Assembly (NCBI GenBank): GCA_014323675.1
Contig: JACONN010000006.1
Coordinates: forward strand, 682,001-746,000
Source of the DNA: Hormoscilla sp. GM7CHS1pb
GTDB taxonomy: Bacteria > Cyanobacteriota > Cyanobacteriia > Cyanobacteriales > Desertifilaceae
Direction: 5' to 3'
Length of the DNA stretch: 64,000 nt
Part shown: positions 18,655-26,815 of the stretch, one piece after another
How positions within the stretch are numbered: position 1 is the stretch's first letter
Layout of the letters: the number at the start of each line of letters is the position of its first letter
Translations under genes and position numbers: made by a program
Notes under the pieces: generated by a model
Database searches by the model: none
What the model was told of the DNA's origin: nothing
Seen by the model: only the letters and a program-made list of their open reading frames with translations

Positions 18655-18911
18655 TGCTATGGGTCACTTGTAGTGATTTCAGCGGCTGAAACCCTGGGCT
18701 CCCCCTAGTCAAATCACTACATTTTGACCGCAACCGCTAGTTCTTTTTCATTATAGTTCAGTAGGTGTGCATTGGTAGACTGAATTATGTTAATTTTTGT
18801 TAATTTAGCTGAAAGCCTCTTCCAGAAAGGAATTCAGCTATTTTGTAGTGGGTCACTTGTAGTGATTTTAGCGGCTGAAACCCTGGGATACCCGTAGTCA
18901 AATCATTAAAT
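18655..18911. repeat. Pair of ~65-bp direct repeats with terminal inverted ends
   Basis: GGGTCACTTGTAGTGATTT followed by AGCGGCTGAAACCCTGGG and AGTCAAATCA occurs at 18659-18718 and again at 18848-18905, with a few substitutions. Within the first copy TGTAGTGATTT and AAATCACTACA are inverted, so each unit can fold into a hairpin. The rest of the 18582-19059 spacer holds no recognised gene, only GCCCCAGGCTTGAGCCTGGC at ~18941. Confidence 0.75.
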
Positions 18912-19059
18912 ATCGATCGCTACTGGCTTTGTTTATGTAGCCCCAGGCTTGAGCCTGGCGCCGGCGGGAGGCGGACGATCGCTCAATTGGCTCAAACCCA
19001 AGCACAAATGCGTCTAAAATCCATCTAACTAGGACATAGAAGTATAACCGAAGAAGAAC

Positions 19060-21069
19060 ATGCAGCGATCGCTCATTTCCCTGGCCCTCAGCCTGATTTC
19101 TCTGACATCTCTAACCCCATCAGAGTGGGGGGCGACAGCCCCCAGAAACCCAGACAAGACCGTAGAATGCGAAATCTTAGTCGTGGGTGGGGTTTATCCG
19201 GTGCGGCCACCGCCTATGAAGGCTTGCTAGCAGGAAAAACCGTTTGTCTTACGGAAATTACTGACTGGGTAGGAGGACAAATTTCATCTCAAGGAACCTC
19301 CGCCCTGGACGAACGACCGACCCAGCGACAGCAGTTATTCTACTCCCGTGGCTATTTGGAATTGCGCAAGCGCATTGAATGGAAATATAATCAACTCAAC
19401 CCGGGAGATTGCTGGGTGAGTGAATCCTGTTTTCTGCCCCGTGACGGTCATAAAATCCTCTTTTCTATGCTCGAAGATGCTGCGAAACGGGGCAAAGGCA
19501 CCCTGGAATGGTATCCTTCTACGGTGGTTAAGGATTTGCAATTTAACTCATCTGGGAATCTGATCGAAAGCGCGATCGCCATTCAACATCAACCCGCAGC
19601 GGGTGCGCCGCCCCTGAATACGGAACCATTATCCCAGACGATCGCCGATTGGTATAGCTACTCCAACTCGCCTCGGTTTGATAAAAATATTATCCGCTTT
19701 GTCTCCAAAGAACCTCAAACCGATGTTCCCAGTTGGTATGTAGTGGAGGCGACGGAAACAGGCGAACTGATCGCACTTGCCGATGTCCCTTATCGTTTGG
19801 GCATCGATCCCCGTTCTCACTGGGAACCTTCTTCCTCCAGCGAAACAGGCGATCCTTACTGCACCCAAGGCTTTACCTATACCTTTGCCATGGAGGCGAC
19901 TAAGAAACCTCAAACCCAGGAAATGCCTGAGTTTTATCCCCGATATGCTCCTTACTATAGCTATGAATTAGAACGACTGGCAGATTTTGGTCTCGTCTTT
20001 ACCTATCGGCGGATTTGGAGCCCCAAAACGGGCGATCTCACCCGTTTCCGAGGGCTGAGTTATACAGCCCCCACACCAGGAGATATCTCGATGCAAAACT
20101 GGACTTGGGGCAATGACTACCGTCCGGGCACGTCCGAGGATAATTTAATTTACACCCGGGACCAGCTGCAAGCGGAAGGTCAACTGCAACCGCACGGTTG
20201 GATGGGGGGCTTGCGGATCGAGAGTTTACGGGCCGCTGAAGAACATGCCCGAGGTTATTATTACTGGTTAGTGGCCGGGACAACTGACTCCCAACTGGGG
20301 GATGGTCTCAAGCAGCCCCATCCCAACCACCGCTATCTCTCCGGGTTAGATTCCCCATGGGCACGGTGCATGGGCTGTCCAAACATCCCTATATGCGGGA
20401 AGCACGCCGGATTATTGGACGTCCTAGCTGGGGTCAACCGGATGGTTTTACCATTTCGGAAATTGATATCTCCCGTCGCGATTACCAGGATGACTATTAC
20501 CGCCAGACCCTGCCACCGCCGATGTATCGGAACTTGAGGGCGGCGATCGCGGGTTTGGAAGCCTTGACGGTCATTAGCAGCGACCAGCTGCCCGAAGAAG
20601 TGACGCGCCGCAGTCGTTCTACCATTTATCCTGATAGTATCGGCATCGGTCACTACGCGATCGACTTCCATCCCTGCATGGATCAGAGTCCGCCGGAAGC
20701 CCCTGGTAACACCGAACGTAAGGCAGAAAGGCGAGGGGCCGGACTTGCTTATCCCTTCCAAATTCCCCTGCGGGCCATGATTCCCCAAAAAATTGATAAT
20801 ATGTTAGTAGCCGGTAAGAGTATTGCCGCCAGCCACATCGCCGCCGCTGCTTATCGAGTACATTCCTTTGAATGGTCTGCTGGGCCGCCGCTGGCATTAC
20901 CGCCGCTTTTGCCCTGGAAACTGAGACAATGCCCTATCAGATCGTGCAGGATCTGCCGGCACCGTCACCCCTGCTGGAATTGTTGCAACTGCGCTTGCAG
21001 CAAAATGGTAACCCGATTGCCTTCCCCGATACCTCTATCTTTAACGAAGATTGGGACGATTGGCGTTAG
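19060..21069 (+). CDS. Secreted FAD-dependent oxidoreductase, three frame breaks
   Basis: ATG 19060 opens a signal peptide (MQRSLISLALSLISLTSLTP). Then comes ECEILVVGGG-LSGAATAYEG, the dinucleotide-binding GxGxxG of the FAD_oxidored family, and NMLVAGKSIAASHIAAAAYR near the C-terminus, where the second FAD-contact motif is expected. About 669 codons in total. Three breaks divide the gene: G-run 19189-19192 (five G's needed), C-run 20353-20356 (five needed) and G-run 20882-20884 (four needed). Adding one base at each gives a continuous family-like protein ending NPIAFPDTSIFNEDWDDWR. Substrate is unknown; the enzyme is predicted periplasmic or extracellular. Confidence 0.75.
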
Positions 21070-21351
21070 AGTGACCAGTGGTGACAAGTCCCCTCGTTCC
21101 CAGGTTCTACCTGGGAATGCCCACCCTAGGACGAATGGCACCAAAGCGAAGAATCATCCCTTATGCACTCTTCTTCCCCCCGAAGCAATCTCAACCAGAG
21201 GCTGTTGGTGGGGAGATTGCTTCGGGGGCTGTTGGTGGAGTTCCCCACAATCAAGGTTTGGACTCCCCTGGCAATGACAGCTTGGGGGTCAGTGCCATTC
21301 CACCCTACTTAGGTTAACATTATCAAAGTAGAATTCTAATCATTTCGGGAA
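21070..21351. other. Spacer without recognised gene
   Basis: Contains CCCTCGTTCCCAGGTTCTAC CTGGGAATGCC-type spacer repeat sequence and a duplicated GAAGCAATCTC/GAGATTGCTTC inverted pair at 21183-21225. No coding or RNA gene was recognised. The clpS promoter should lie near its 3' end. Confidence 0.5.
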
Positions 21352-21684
21352 ATGCCTATGGCTATGGTACTTTCAGCAGAGATTTATGGGATGGCTACTG
21401 CGCCGACTATAGCACCCGAACGTAAGAGTCAAGTTACCCGTAAGCCATATCCCAACTATAAGGTCATCGTTCTCAATGATGATTTCAATACATTTCAGCA
21501 CGTTCACGACTGCTTGGTAAAATATATTCCTGGGATGTCCAGCGATCGGGCCTGGGAACTGACCAATCAGGTGCATTTTGAAGGTCTGGCGATTGTCTGG
21601 GTTGGCCCCCAGGAACCCGCTGAACTTTACCACCAGCAGTTGAGTCGCGCCGGTTTGACAATGGCCCCTTTAGAAAAGGCTTAA
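21352..21684 (+). CDS. clpS: ClpS adaptor of the ClpAP/ClpCP protease
   Basis: 110 residues. The ClpS core is intact: KVIVLNDDFNTFQHV with the two Asp residues that bind the N-degron alpha-amino group, and LTNQVHFEGLAIVW with the conserved His. ClpS delivers N-end-rule substrates to the Clp ATPase in the cytosol. The N-terminal extension of ~35 residues (rich in Ala/Pro/Lys) is the flexible arm that enters the Clp pore. The first of three closely spaced ATGs (21352, 21358, 21364) is used; any is possible. It is followed after 4 bases by the DUF2103 gene, an arrangement seen in other cyanobacteria. Confidence 0.92.
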   Translation: MPMAMVLSAEIYGMATAPTIAPERKSQVTRKPYPNYKVIVLNDDFNTFQHVHDCLVKYIPGMSSDRAWELTNQVHFEGLAIVWVGPQEPAELYHQQLSRAGLTMAPLEKA

Positions 21685-21688
21685 ACTC

Positions 21689-21979
21689 ATGGGCAAACGC
21701 AATAAAGGGAGAGTAGTTTGGAATCATTCTACCCACATTGATGGCTTAATCCCCGTTTTAGAGCGCCTGACTGATTGTGATGAGATTACCACTATAACAC
21801 CTGGTGTAATCAGTCGCTCTAAAAGTCATTCTCCGCATATGAAGTTGAAGGTTTCTGTGCCCATTCGGGGAGGGTTCAAGGTGATCGCGCGACAGGGGAA
21901 AAGCGTCCAAGAGGTGTTCGTGGTTACCACCCTGTCTCAAGCTGATTTAGAAGATGCGATCGGTAATGCCTTAAAATAG
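21689..21979 (+). CDS. DUF2103 protein
   Basis: 96 residues with the DUF2103 signature NHSTHIDGLIPVLERLTDCD and ITTITPGVISRSKSHSPHMK. Conserved His residues led to a description of the family as predicted metal-binding, but no function is established. It starts 4 bases after the clpS stop, so they are almost certainly co-transcribed and perhaps functionally linked with substrate delivery to Clp. Confidence 0.82.
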   Translation: MGKRNKGRVVWNHSTHIDGLIPVLERLTDCDEITTITPGVISRSKSHSPHMKLKVSVPIRGGFKVIARQGKSVQEVFVVTTLSQADLEDAIGNALK

Positions 21980-22154
21980 AGGGGAAATTCACCGGTGGTG
22001 ACGACTGGCTGGCGTACTTGAGAGATATGCATGAGGCACTGGCAGCTCGATCTGACAAACTCTCAGCAATCTTTCAGGAAAGTCTCAGCGCTAGGTTATC
22101 TAGGGAAAATCAAAGTTGTTATAGTGGTAGTAATCCACAAGAAGGGAGTAAAAC

Positions 22155-22517
22155 ATGTACAGAGCACAACTTTGGTCGTGGGACAATTACTGGATTAAGG
22201 AGGTCTTGGAACCAATCGAACTCAAACGGATTGAGGAATTGGGCCTTGACATCCGCGAGGCAAACCCCGTAGACCCTAATCGAGGGACGCGCTTAGGGGA
22301 CAGGAGCAACGTAAATGTCACTGGCAACGCTGGCGATGACACCATCTATGGCGAGGGTGGTCACGATAGGATTTCTGGCCTGATAGGGAACGACATCCTA
22401 AATGGCGGGTATGGCGCGGAAACTCTTTATGGCAATGAAGGAGCTGACACCATCCACGGAGGACGTGGGTTTGATAATGACTCCATTTTGACTTTGGCTA
22501 TGATAAATTTTTTCTAA
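22155..22517 (+). pseudogene. RTX (hemolysin-type calcium-binding) protein, 3' truncated
   Basis: A GAAGGGAG ribosome site precedes ATG 22155. After an ~50-residue leader come four to five nonapeptide repeats of the GGxGxDxLx type (GNAGDDTIYGEGGHDRISG, GNEGADTIHGGRG). The repeats stop abruptly at about 22465 and the frame ends in non-RTX residues at 22517. The 3' part coincides with the truncated end of the leftward PIN gene, so a recombination event seems to have joined two broken genes tail to tail. Confidence 0.65.
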
Positions 22518-22694
22518 TGGTTGATTGAGGGTTAACTTTCCCAACTGACTTTTAATTTGAATTTCCCACAAACTCACAACGCTGACAAATTTCACTGTAT
22601 CCGGTTGTAGCAAAAACTCCACAATCTCATTTGATAACTGTTGAGGCTCACTATCCCACCAAATAAACGCATTAGTATCTAATAAAACTTTCAT
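22398..22694 (-). pseudogene. VapC-type PIN toxin, C-terminal half lost
   Basis: From ATG 22694 the protein reads MKVLLDTNAFIWWDSEP with the first catalytic Asp, and VSLWEIQIKSQLGKLTLNQP with the central Glu. The family similarity ends around residue 75 (NGVII), before the C-terminal Asp residues needed for RNase activity. The remaining residues are read from the antisense of the RTX fragment. It overlaps the antitoxin stop by ATGA. As written it should be inactive. Confidence 0.75.
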
Positions 22695-22924
22695 AGACCC
22701 CAAAAAGCATCAGGTAAAGGCTCATCAAAATCATCACTCATCACCATTGCCCCATAATTTAACCCGACCTTGGATGTCACGGGTTGTTCGGGGAGCAACG
22801 GCATCACTTTGGCCAAAGGCACCCCCGATACGCACAACAGCACCTCTGTCTGATTCTGAATATCAGACAATAAATCTATTAAGTTATCAGATAACTGAGT
22901 AATCTCAAAGGTTTTCTGTGACAT
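22691..22924 (-). CDS. Phd/YefM-like antitoxin
   Basis: 77 residues: an N-terminal DNA-binding half (KTFEITQLSDNLIDLLSDIQ, EVLLCVSGVPLAKVMPL) and a C-terminal acidic tail (MSDDFDEPLPDAFWGL) typical for antitoxins paired with this PIN group. It is intact, unlike its toxin partner, and its stop overlaps the toxin start. It may now be an orphan antitoxin. Confidence 0.75.
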   Translation of the reverse strand: MSQKTFEITQLSDNLIDLLSDIQNQTEVLLCVSGVPLAKVMPLLPEQPVTSKVGLNYGAMVMSDDFDEPLPDAFWGL

Positions 22925-22933
22925 ATTTTCATG

Positions 22934-22992
22934 TCCCGCCGTGGGTTAAAACCCACGGCTAATAGCTGAAGTGGGTTAAAACCCACTGGGAG
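22934..22992. repeat. REP-like palindrome, left of the IS200-type transposase
   Basis: GCCGTGGGTTAAAACCCACG GC is a near-perfect palindrome; after TAATAGCTGA a second palindrome AGTGGGTTAAAACCCACT follows. The same two-palindrome unit occurs in variant form at 46828-46885 and at the right of the transposase. Confidence 0.85.
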
Positions 22993-23174
22993 GCATTGTC
23001 AGAGTTTTACCCTCCTTCTCAGGGTCCGCCAGGGAAGGAGTTATGGAGGCGGATCCTCCAGTTGCGAATGGTACAAGATATGAGTTTCAACCGACTAAAA
23101 AAATTGGCTTCGTAATCACGGGCGATCGCACGAAAATGTTTGTTATCATATTGGAGAGTGGGAGAATAAAGATT

Positions 23175-23621
23175 ATGGCTTTTTGGCGATTATACTATCA
23201 TATGGTTTGGGCAACTAAGGAGCGTCGGCCTCTGATCGAGCCCAAGCAAGAGCCGGGACTTTACAATTATATAATTGGTAAAGCTGACGCCCTCGGTTGT
23301 ATTGCCCATGCGATCGGTGGGATAGAAGATCATATTCATTTAGTCGTTTCTATACCTCCCAAGCTATCTATAGCTGATTTCGTCAAAAACATCAAAGGGA
23401 GCAGCTCCTATCAGATGAATCATTTGGATCCAGGGCCGAAAAAATTTGGCTGGCAAGACGGCTATGGTGTGTTTTCTATGGGAAAGCAACAACTGGATAC
23501 AGCGATCGCCTACGTGCAAAATCAGAAAGAACATCATTCCCAGGGGACGGAAATAGCATCTTTAGAAAAAATGACCCATATAGACGATCTCCCACAGCGC
23601 CAGGGGTTTAACACCCATTAA
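23175..23621 (+). CDS. IS200/IS605-family (RAYT-like) Y1 transposase
   Basis: 149 residues from ATG 23175 (MAFWRLYYHMVWATKERRPL). The HUH pair is visible in EDHIHLVVSIPP and the catalytic Tyr in IAYVQNQKEHH. These enzymes cut and rejoin single-stranded DNA at hairpins. No TnpB is present. The gene lies between copies of the same palindromic repeat (22934-22992 and 23652-23690), the arrangement of REP-associated tyrosine transposases, which mobilise REP sequences. The reading frame extends upstream to 23043 but that part lacks family similarity. Confidence 0.85.
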   Translation: MAFWRLYYHMVWATKERRPLIEPKQEPGLYNYIIGKADALGCIAHAIGGIEDHIHLVVSIPPKLSIADFVKNIKGSSSYQMNHLDPGPKKFGWQDGYGVFSMGKQQLDTAIAYVQNQKEHHSQGTEIASLEKMTHIDDLPQRQGFNTH

Positions 23622-23651
23622 TTACCATCAAAGGTGAACAACTCCAGTAAA

Positions 23652-23692
23652 AAAATCCCAGTGGGTTTTAACCCACGGCGGGCTAACAGCGA
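23652..23692. repeat. REP-like palindrome, right of the IS200-type transposase
   Basis: CCCAGTGGGTTTTAACCCAC GGCGGG combines the two half-palindromes of the left copy in inverted order, as expected for paired ends recognised by a Y1 transposase. Confidence 0.8.
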
Positions 23693-23704
23693 AGACTTAC
23701 ATTT

Positions 23705-24115
23705 ATGAGCATTTCTCCCTTGGATATTCTTGTTCTTACCTGGGACTCCCTGCGCAGTAACCCCTTACGTTCTGCCCTCACAGGGGTGGGAGTATTTATG
23801 GGTGTAGCGGCAGTTAGCGCTACAGTTCAGGTGGGTAGCATTAGTCGGGCGACGATCGCCCGGCAAATAGCGAGGCGAGAAGTCCCTCATGTAGGCATTT
23901 GGAGTGGACGTTTAAAGTTGGAGGATATGGAATTTCTGCAACAGCGACTCCGAGGGGTACAGGCGATCGGGGGTAGTCGTTGGATTGGTTCTGTTCCTAT
24001 TATATTTCAAGAACAGGAGGCTAATCCTCAAGCTATGGCAGTTTCGGGAGACATTTTGCAGACTTTAGGTCCACTCAAATTCTACTGGATTGATCATAAA
24101 TCCCAATTCCAATAA
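23705..24115 (+). pseudogene. MacB/FtsX-type ABC permease, N-terminal fragment
   Basis: MSISPLDILVLTWDSLRSNP followed by LRSALTGVGVFMGVAAVSA is the amphipathic start and first transmembrane helix of MacB-like permeases; about 120 residues of the periplasmic domain follow. Family sequence ends near 24070 (GDILQTLG). The last 15 residues are read from a copied piece of the amidase gene. No partner ATPase or membrane-fusion protein is adjacent. The gene was cut by a rearrangement. Confidence 0.75.
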
Positions 24116-24211
24116 TACAGCTGGAGCCACAGATGGACGGGTTAATGCCAGATTATTCCAAAACACCCCGTAAGAAGGACGTTCTCGTTCCTGTTAATAC
24201 CGCAGAATTGG
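24071..24211. repeat. Chimeric duplicate of two amidase-gene segments
   Basis: 24071-24191 is identical to 28911-29031 inside the amidase gene (121 bases, by eye without mismatches). 24190-24211 matches 30097-30118, more than 1 kb further along the same gene, in the same orientation. The copy therefore has an internal deletion joined at CGTTCC/CCTG. It truncates the ABC permease. Confidence 0.9.
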
Positions 24212-24232
24212 ACCCCTCGTTCCTGGTAAACT

Positions 24233-26710
24233 TCAATTAAATTCAATGAAATCATCAAGATTACTCAGGGTCAAATCAATGTCCTCTAGAGTAACCTGGG
24301 TTTCGTCTCCAGCTTTAATCAAGGTATTTCCGTCCTGAAAGACGGTCTGCAAATTGGCGGAACTCCCTCCTCTTAGCTCGATGGAGTCGGTGCCTTTTTT
24401 AAAGTCTCGGATGATATCGCCCAGCGTCAGGATAAAAGTATCGGCGCCCCCTCCTCCGTGGAAGATATTGTTTCCTCCTCCGCCTATGAGAATATCGTCT
24501 CCATTTCCTCCACGGAAGTTATCGTTTCCATTTCCGCCTATAAGAGTATCGTTTCCATCTCCGCTACCACCAACAAGGTTATTGTCCCCATCTCCGCCTA
24601 TTATAGAGTCGTGCCCATGTCCTCCGTGGAGGCTATCGTTTCCCTGGCCACCAAAGAGGGTGTCGTCCCCTTTTCCCGCCACTATCTTGTCATCCCCTCC
24701 TAGGCCATCGAGGCGTTCCCCGTAGAGTGTCCCGAAGAGCCTGTCGTTCTGATCATCCTGACCGATTATTGATAGGTCTCCGACAGAGATAGTCGAAACG
24801 CCCTCTAGGACGGCTAGGGTTTCGTCTCCAGCTTTAATCAAGGTATTTCCGCCCTTAGAGAGGATCTGCAACTTGGCGGAATTCCCTTTTTCTACCCGGA
24901 TGGAGTCGATGCCATTTTCAAAGTCTCGGATGGTATCCTTGCCATCGCCCGGCCTTAGGATAAAAGTATCGGCGCCCTTTCCTCCACGGAGGTCATCGTT
25001 CCCCTTTCCGCCGTCAAGGGTATCGTTTCCATCTCCTCCGTTGAGGCGATCGTTTCCATTTCCGCCTATAAGAGTATCTTTTCCATCGGAGATGCCACCA
25101 ATGAGGCGATCGTCCCCTTCTCCGCCCACGAGAGAGTCGTTTCCACGTCCTCCGTGGAGGCGATCGTTTCCTGGGCCACCAACGAGGGTGTCGTCCCCTT
25201 CAAACGCCTCTATCTTGTCATTTCCTGCTAGGCCATCCAGATATTCCCCGTCGGCCGTCCCCCGGAGGTGGTCGTTCTGATTATTCTGACCGATGATTTT
25301 AGGAATTACAGTCGCAACAGCCGCAACAGCCGCATTCGCATCAATCAAACCATGGCCGGTATCGTTATCGTAGCCGGGAGCTCCCATATTAATGGCAGTT
25401 TTCTCCAAAGTGGAATAAATTTTGCTGGGAGTCAAGCGACCCGAACCGCCAGCAGCTTCTAGCATCAAGGCTGCTACTGCTGCTGCATGGGGCGCTGCTG
25501 CCGAAGTCCCGGAGAAGTTCGGGAAGCCATCTTTATCGCTATCTCGGCCAAAGAAGGTGGTATTTGTCCCGTCTGGAGCCACAATATCAACATTCTGGCG
25601 GTTTTCTGGTTTAGCCAAACGGTTACCTGCTGTATCGAAGAGAATGTCTATACCACCTGCGGAGGAAAATGGGTTTAATACAGGTGGGTTGACACCATAT
25701 TCTGGTGTATTGAGATAATAAGCAGCTCCGACAGAGGAAGCCCCAGCCGCGTTAGCATGACCGAAGCTGGTTGGGCTATCAGTATTGTACTCGTTAATGG
25801 TGACGTCCCCGAATCCCACATACTTCATTAGTCCGGGGTTGGGACCGCCAAAACCCTTGCCAATAGCCTTGCCAATGACAATATTAAAGGACCCACCCCT
25901 TGGAAAGCTGAAAGCTTCAATTGGATCTCCACCTATATTGGGACTGAGACCTGGACCTTGAGCTTTACTAACGAGCTTTTTGTTTGCATCATACACGAAG
26001 ATGTCAAGATCGCTAGCCGAACCGCGACCAAGCTCAAAGGATTCAAATGGCTGATCCCACTGGAATGAAAAGAGAGCTCCAGTAGACACTGTAATCGCTT
26101 GGTGAGTATCTATTCCAGCACCAGGGTCGAAGTCGTGCCACTCATAGGTTTTCCCGAACAAAGTTTCGGTCTCGCCGCTAGGATTAAAAGCACTCTCATA
26201 GCTCCGACGAGCGCTGTTTCCAGCGGAGGAAAAGTAGGCGACGCCATTAGCAACGACTTCATCCACCGCTTGTGCGACCGGCCCATCTTGGAACATCGGT
26301 TCCGTAGGGTAGAGTACGTCATCTACAATTATATCAGCACCCGCAGCAGCCAGAGCGCGGATACCATCAGCAAAATCCTCTTGACCCCTTCTGCCTCTAG
26401 CTGTGTGGAAAACCAATTTAGCACCAGGTGCAATATCGTAGATCAGTTGCAACATGGCACGCCCTTCATCAATATCGATACGGGGCTTAGTACCATCTTT
26501 CAGGACCTTAATTCCTGCTGGTAAGTCGCCGCTAGCAATATCGTCTGATGCGTTGTTCCTGGCAGTACGTGAAGTATTGTAACTATCTGAGAGTACGCCT
26601 ATGGTAATGCCAGTGCCATCAACGCCAAATTTTTTCCGTGCCTCATCGGATTTCATGGCTTTGTTAGCTTGGCTTGTGTTTAACCCGACTTTGGTTGTTG
26701 GTTGATTCAT
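24233..26710 (-). CDS. Subtilase-family (S8) peptidase with two RTX modules
   Basis: About 825 residues from the preferred start ATG 26710 (MNQPTTKVGLNTSQANKAMK); an ATG at 26773 is also open. The peptidase domain has IGVLSDSYN (Asp), a SSAGNS oxyanion-type motif and SGTSAAAPHAAAVAALMLEA (catalytic Ser). The usual HGTxVAG histidine motif is not visible; DEGRAMLQLIYDIAPGA occupies that region. The C-terminal ~330 residues are two copies of a ~165-residue module, each starting IIGQ(N/D)(N/D)QND, with many GGxGNDxLxGG calcium-binding nonapeptides and ending FILxxGD-IRDF. RTX tails usually direct type I secretion, so it is likely extracellular. Confidence 0.85.
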   Translation of the reverse strand: MNQPTTKVGLNTSQANKAMKSDEARKKFGVDGTGITIGVLSDSYNTSRTARNNASDDIASGDLPAGIKVLKDGTKPRIDIDEGRAMLQLIYDIAPGAKLVFHTARGRRGQEDFADGIRALAAAGADIIVDDVLYPTEPMFQDGPVAQAVDEVVANGVAYFSSAGNSARRSYESAFNPSGETETLFGKTYEWHDFDPGAGIDTHQAITVSTGALFSFQWDQPFESFELGRGSASDLDIFVYDANKKLVSKAQGPGLSPNIGGDPIEAFSFPRGGSFNIVIGKAIGKGFGGPNPGLMKYVGFGDVTINEYNTDSPTSFGHANAAGASSVGAAYYLNTPEYGVNPPVLNPFSSAGGIDILFDTAGNRLAKPENRQNVDIVAPDGTNTTFFGRDSDKDGFPNFSGTSAAAPHAAAVAALMLEAAGGSGRLTPSKIYSTLEKTAINMGAPGYDNDTGHGLIDANAAVAAVATVIPKIIGQNNQNDHLRGTADGEYLDGLAGNDKIEAFEGDDTLVGGPGNDRLHGGRGNDSLVGGEGDDRLIGGISDGKDTLIGGNGNDRLNGGDGNDTLDGGKGNDDLRGGKGADTFILRPGDGKDTIRDFENGIDSIRVEKGNSAKLQILSKGGNTLIKAGDETLAVLEGVSTISVGDLSIIGQDDQNDRLFGTLYGERLDGLGGDDKIVAGKGDDTLFGGQGNDSLHGGHGHDSIIGGDGDNNLVGGSGDGNDTLIGGNGNDNFRGGNGDDILIGGGGNNIFHGGGGADTFILTLGDIIRDFKKGTDSIELRGGSSANLQTVFQDGNTLIKAGDETQVTLEDIDLTLSNLDDFIEFN

Positions 26711-26815
26711 AAGGCGACGAGGTACTTGGTTTACAATTTTACTATAGCATGTTCTCGTCAGGCAGATCCTCAAATGCCTTCCCAGGTAGAGCCCGGGAAG
26801 GAGAGGAATAGGGTT

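Noticed and set aside
24354..25280. Ser/Pro-rich open frames on the plus strand
   Set aside because: They are the antisense of the RTX repeats of the minus-strand peptidase gene.
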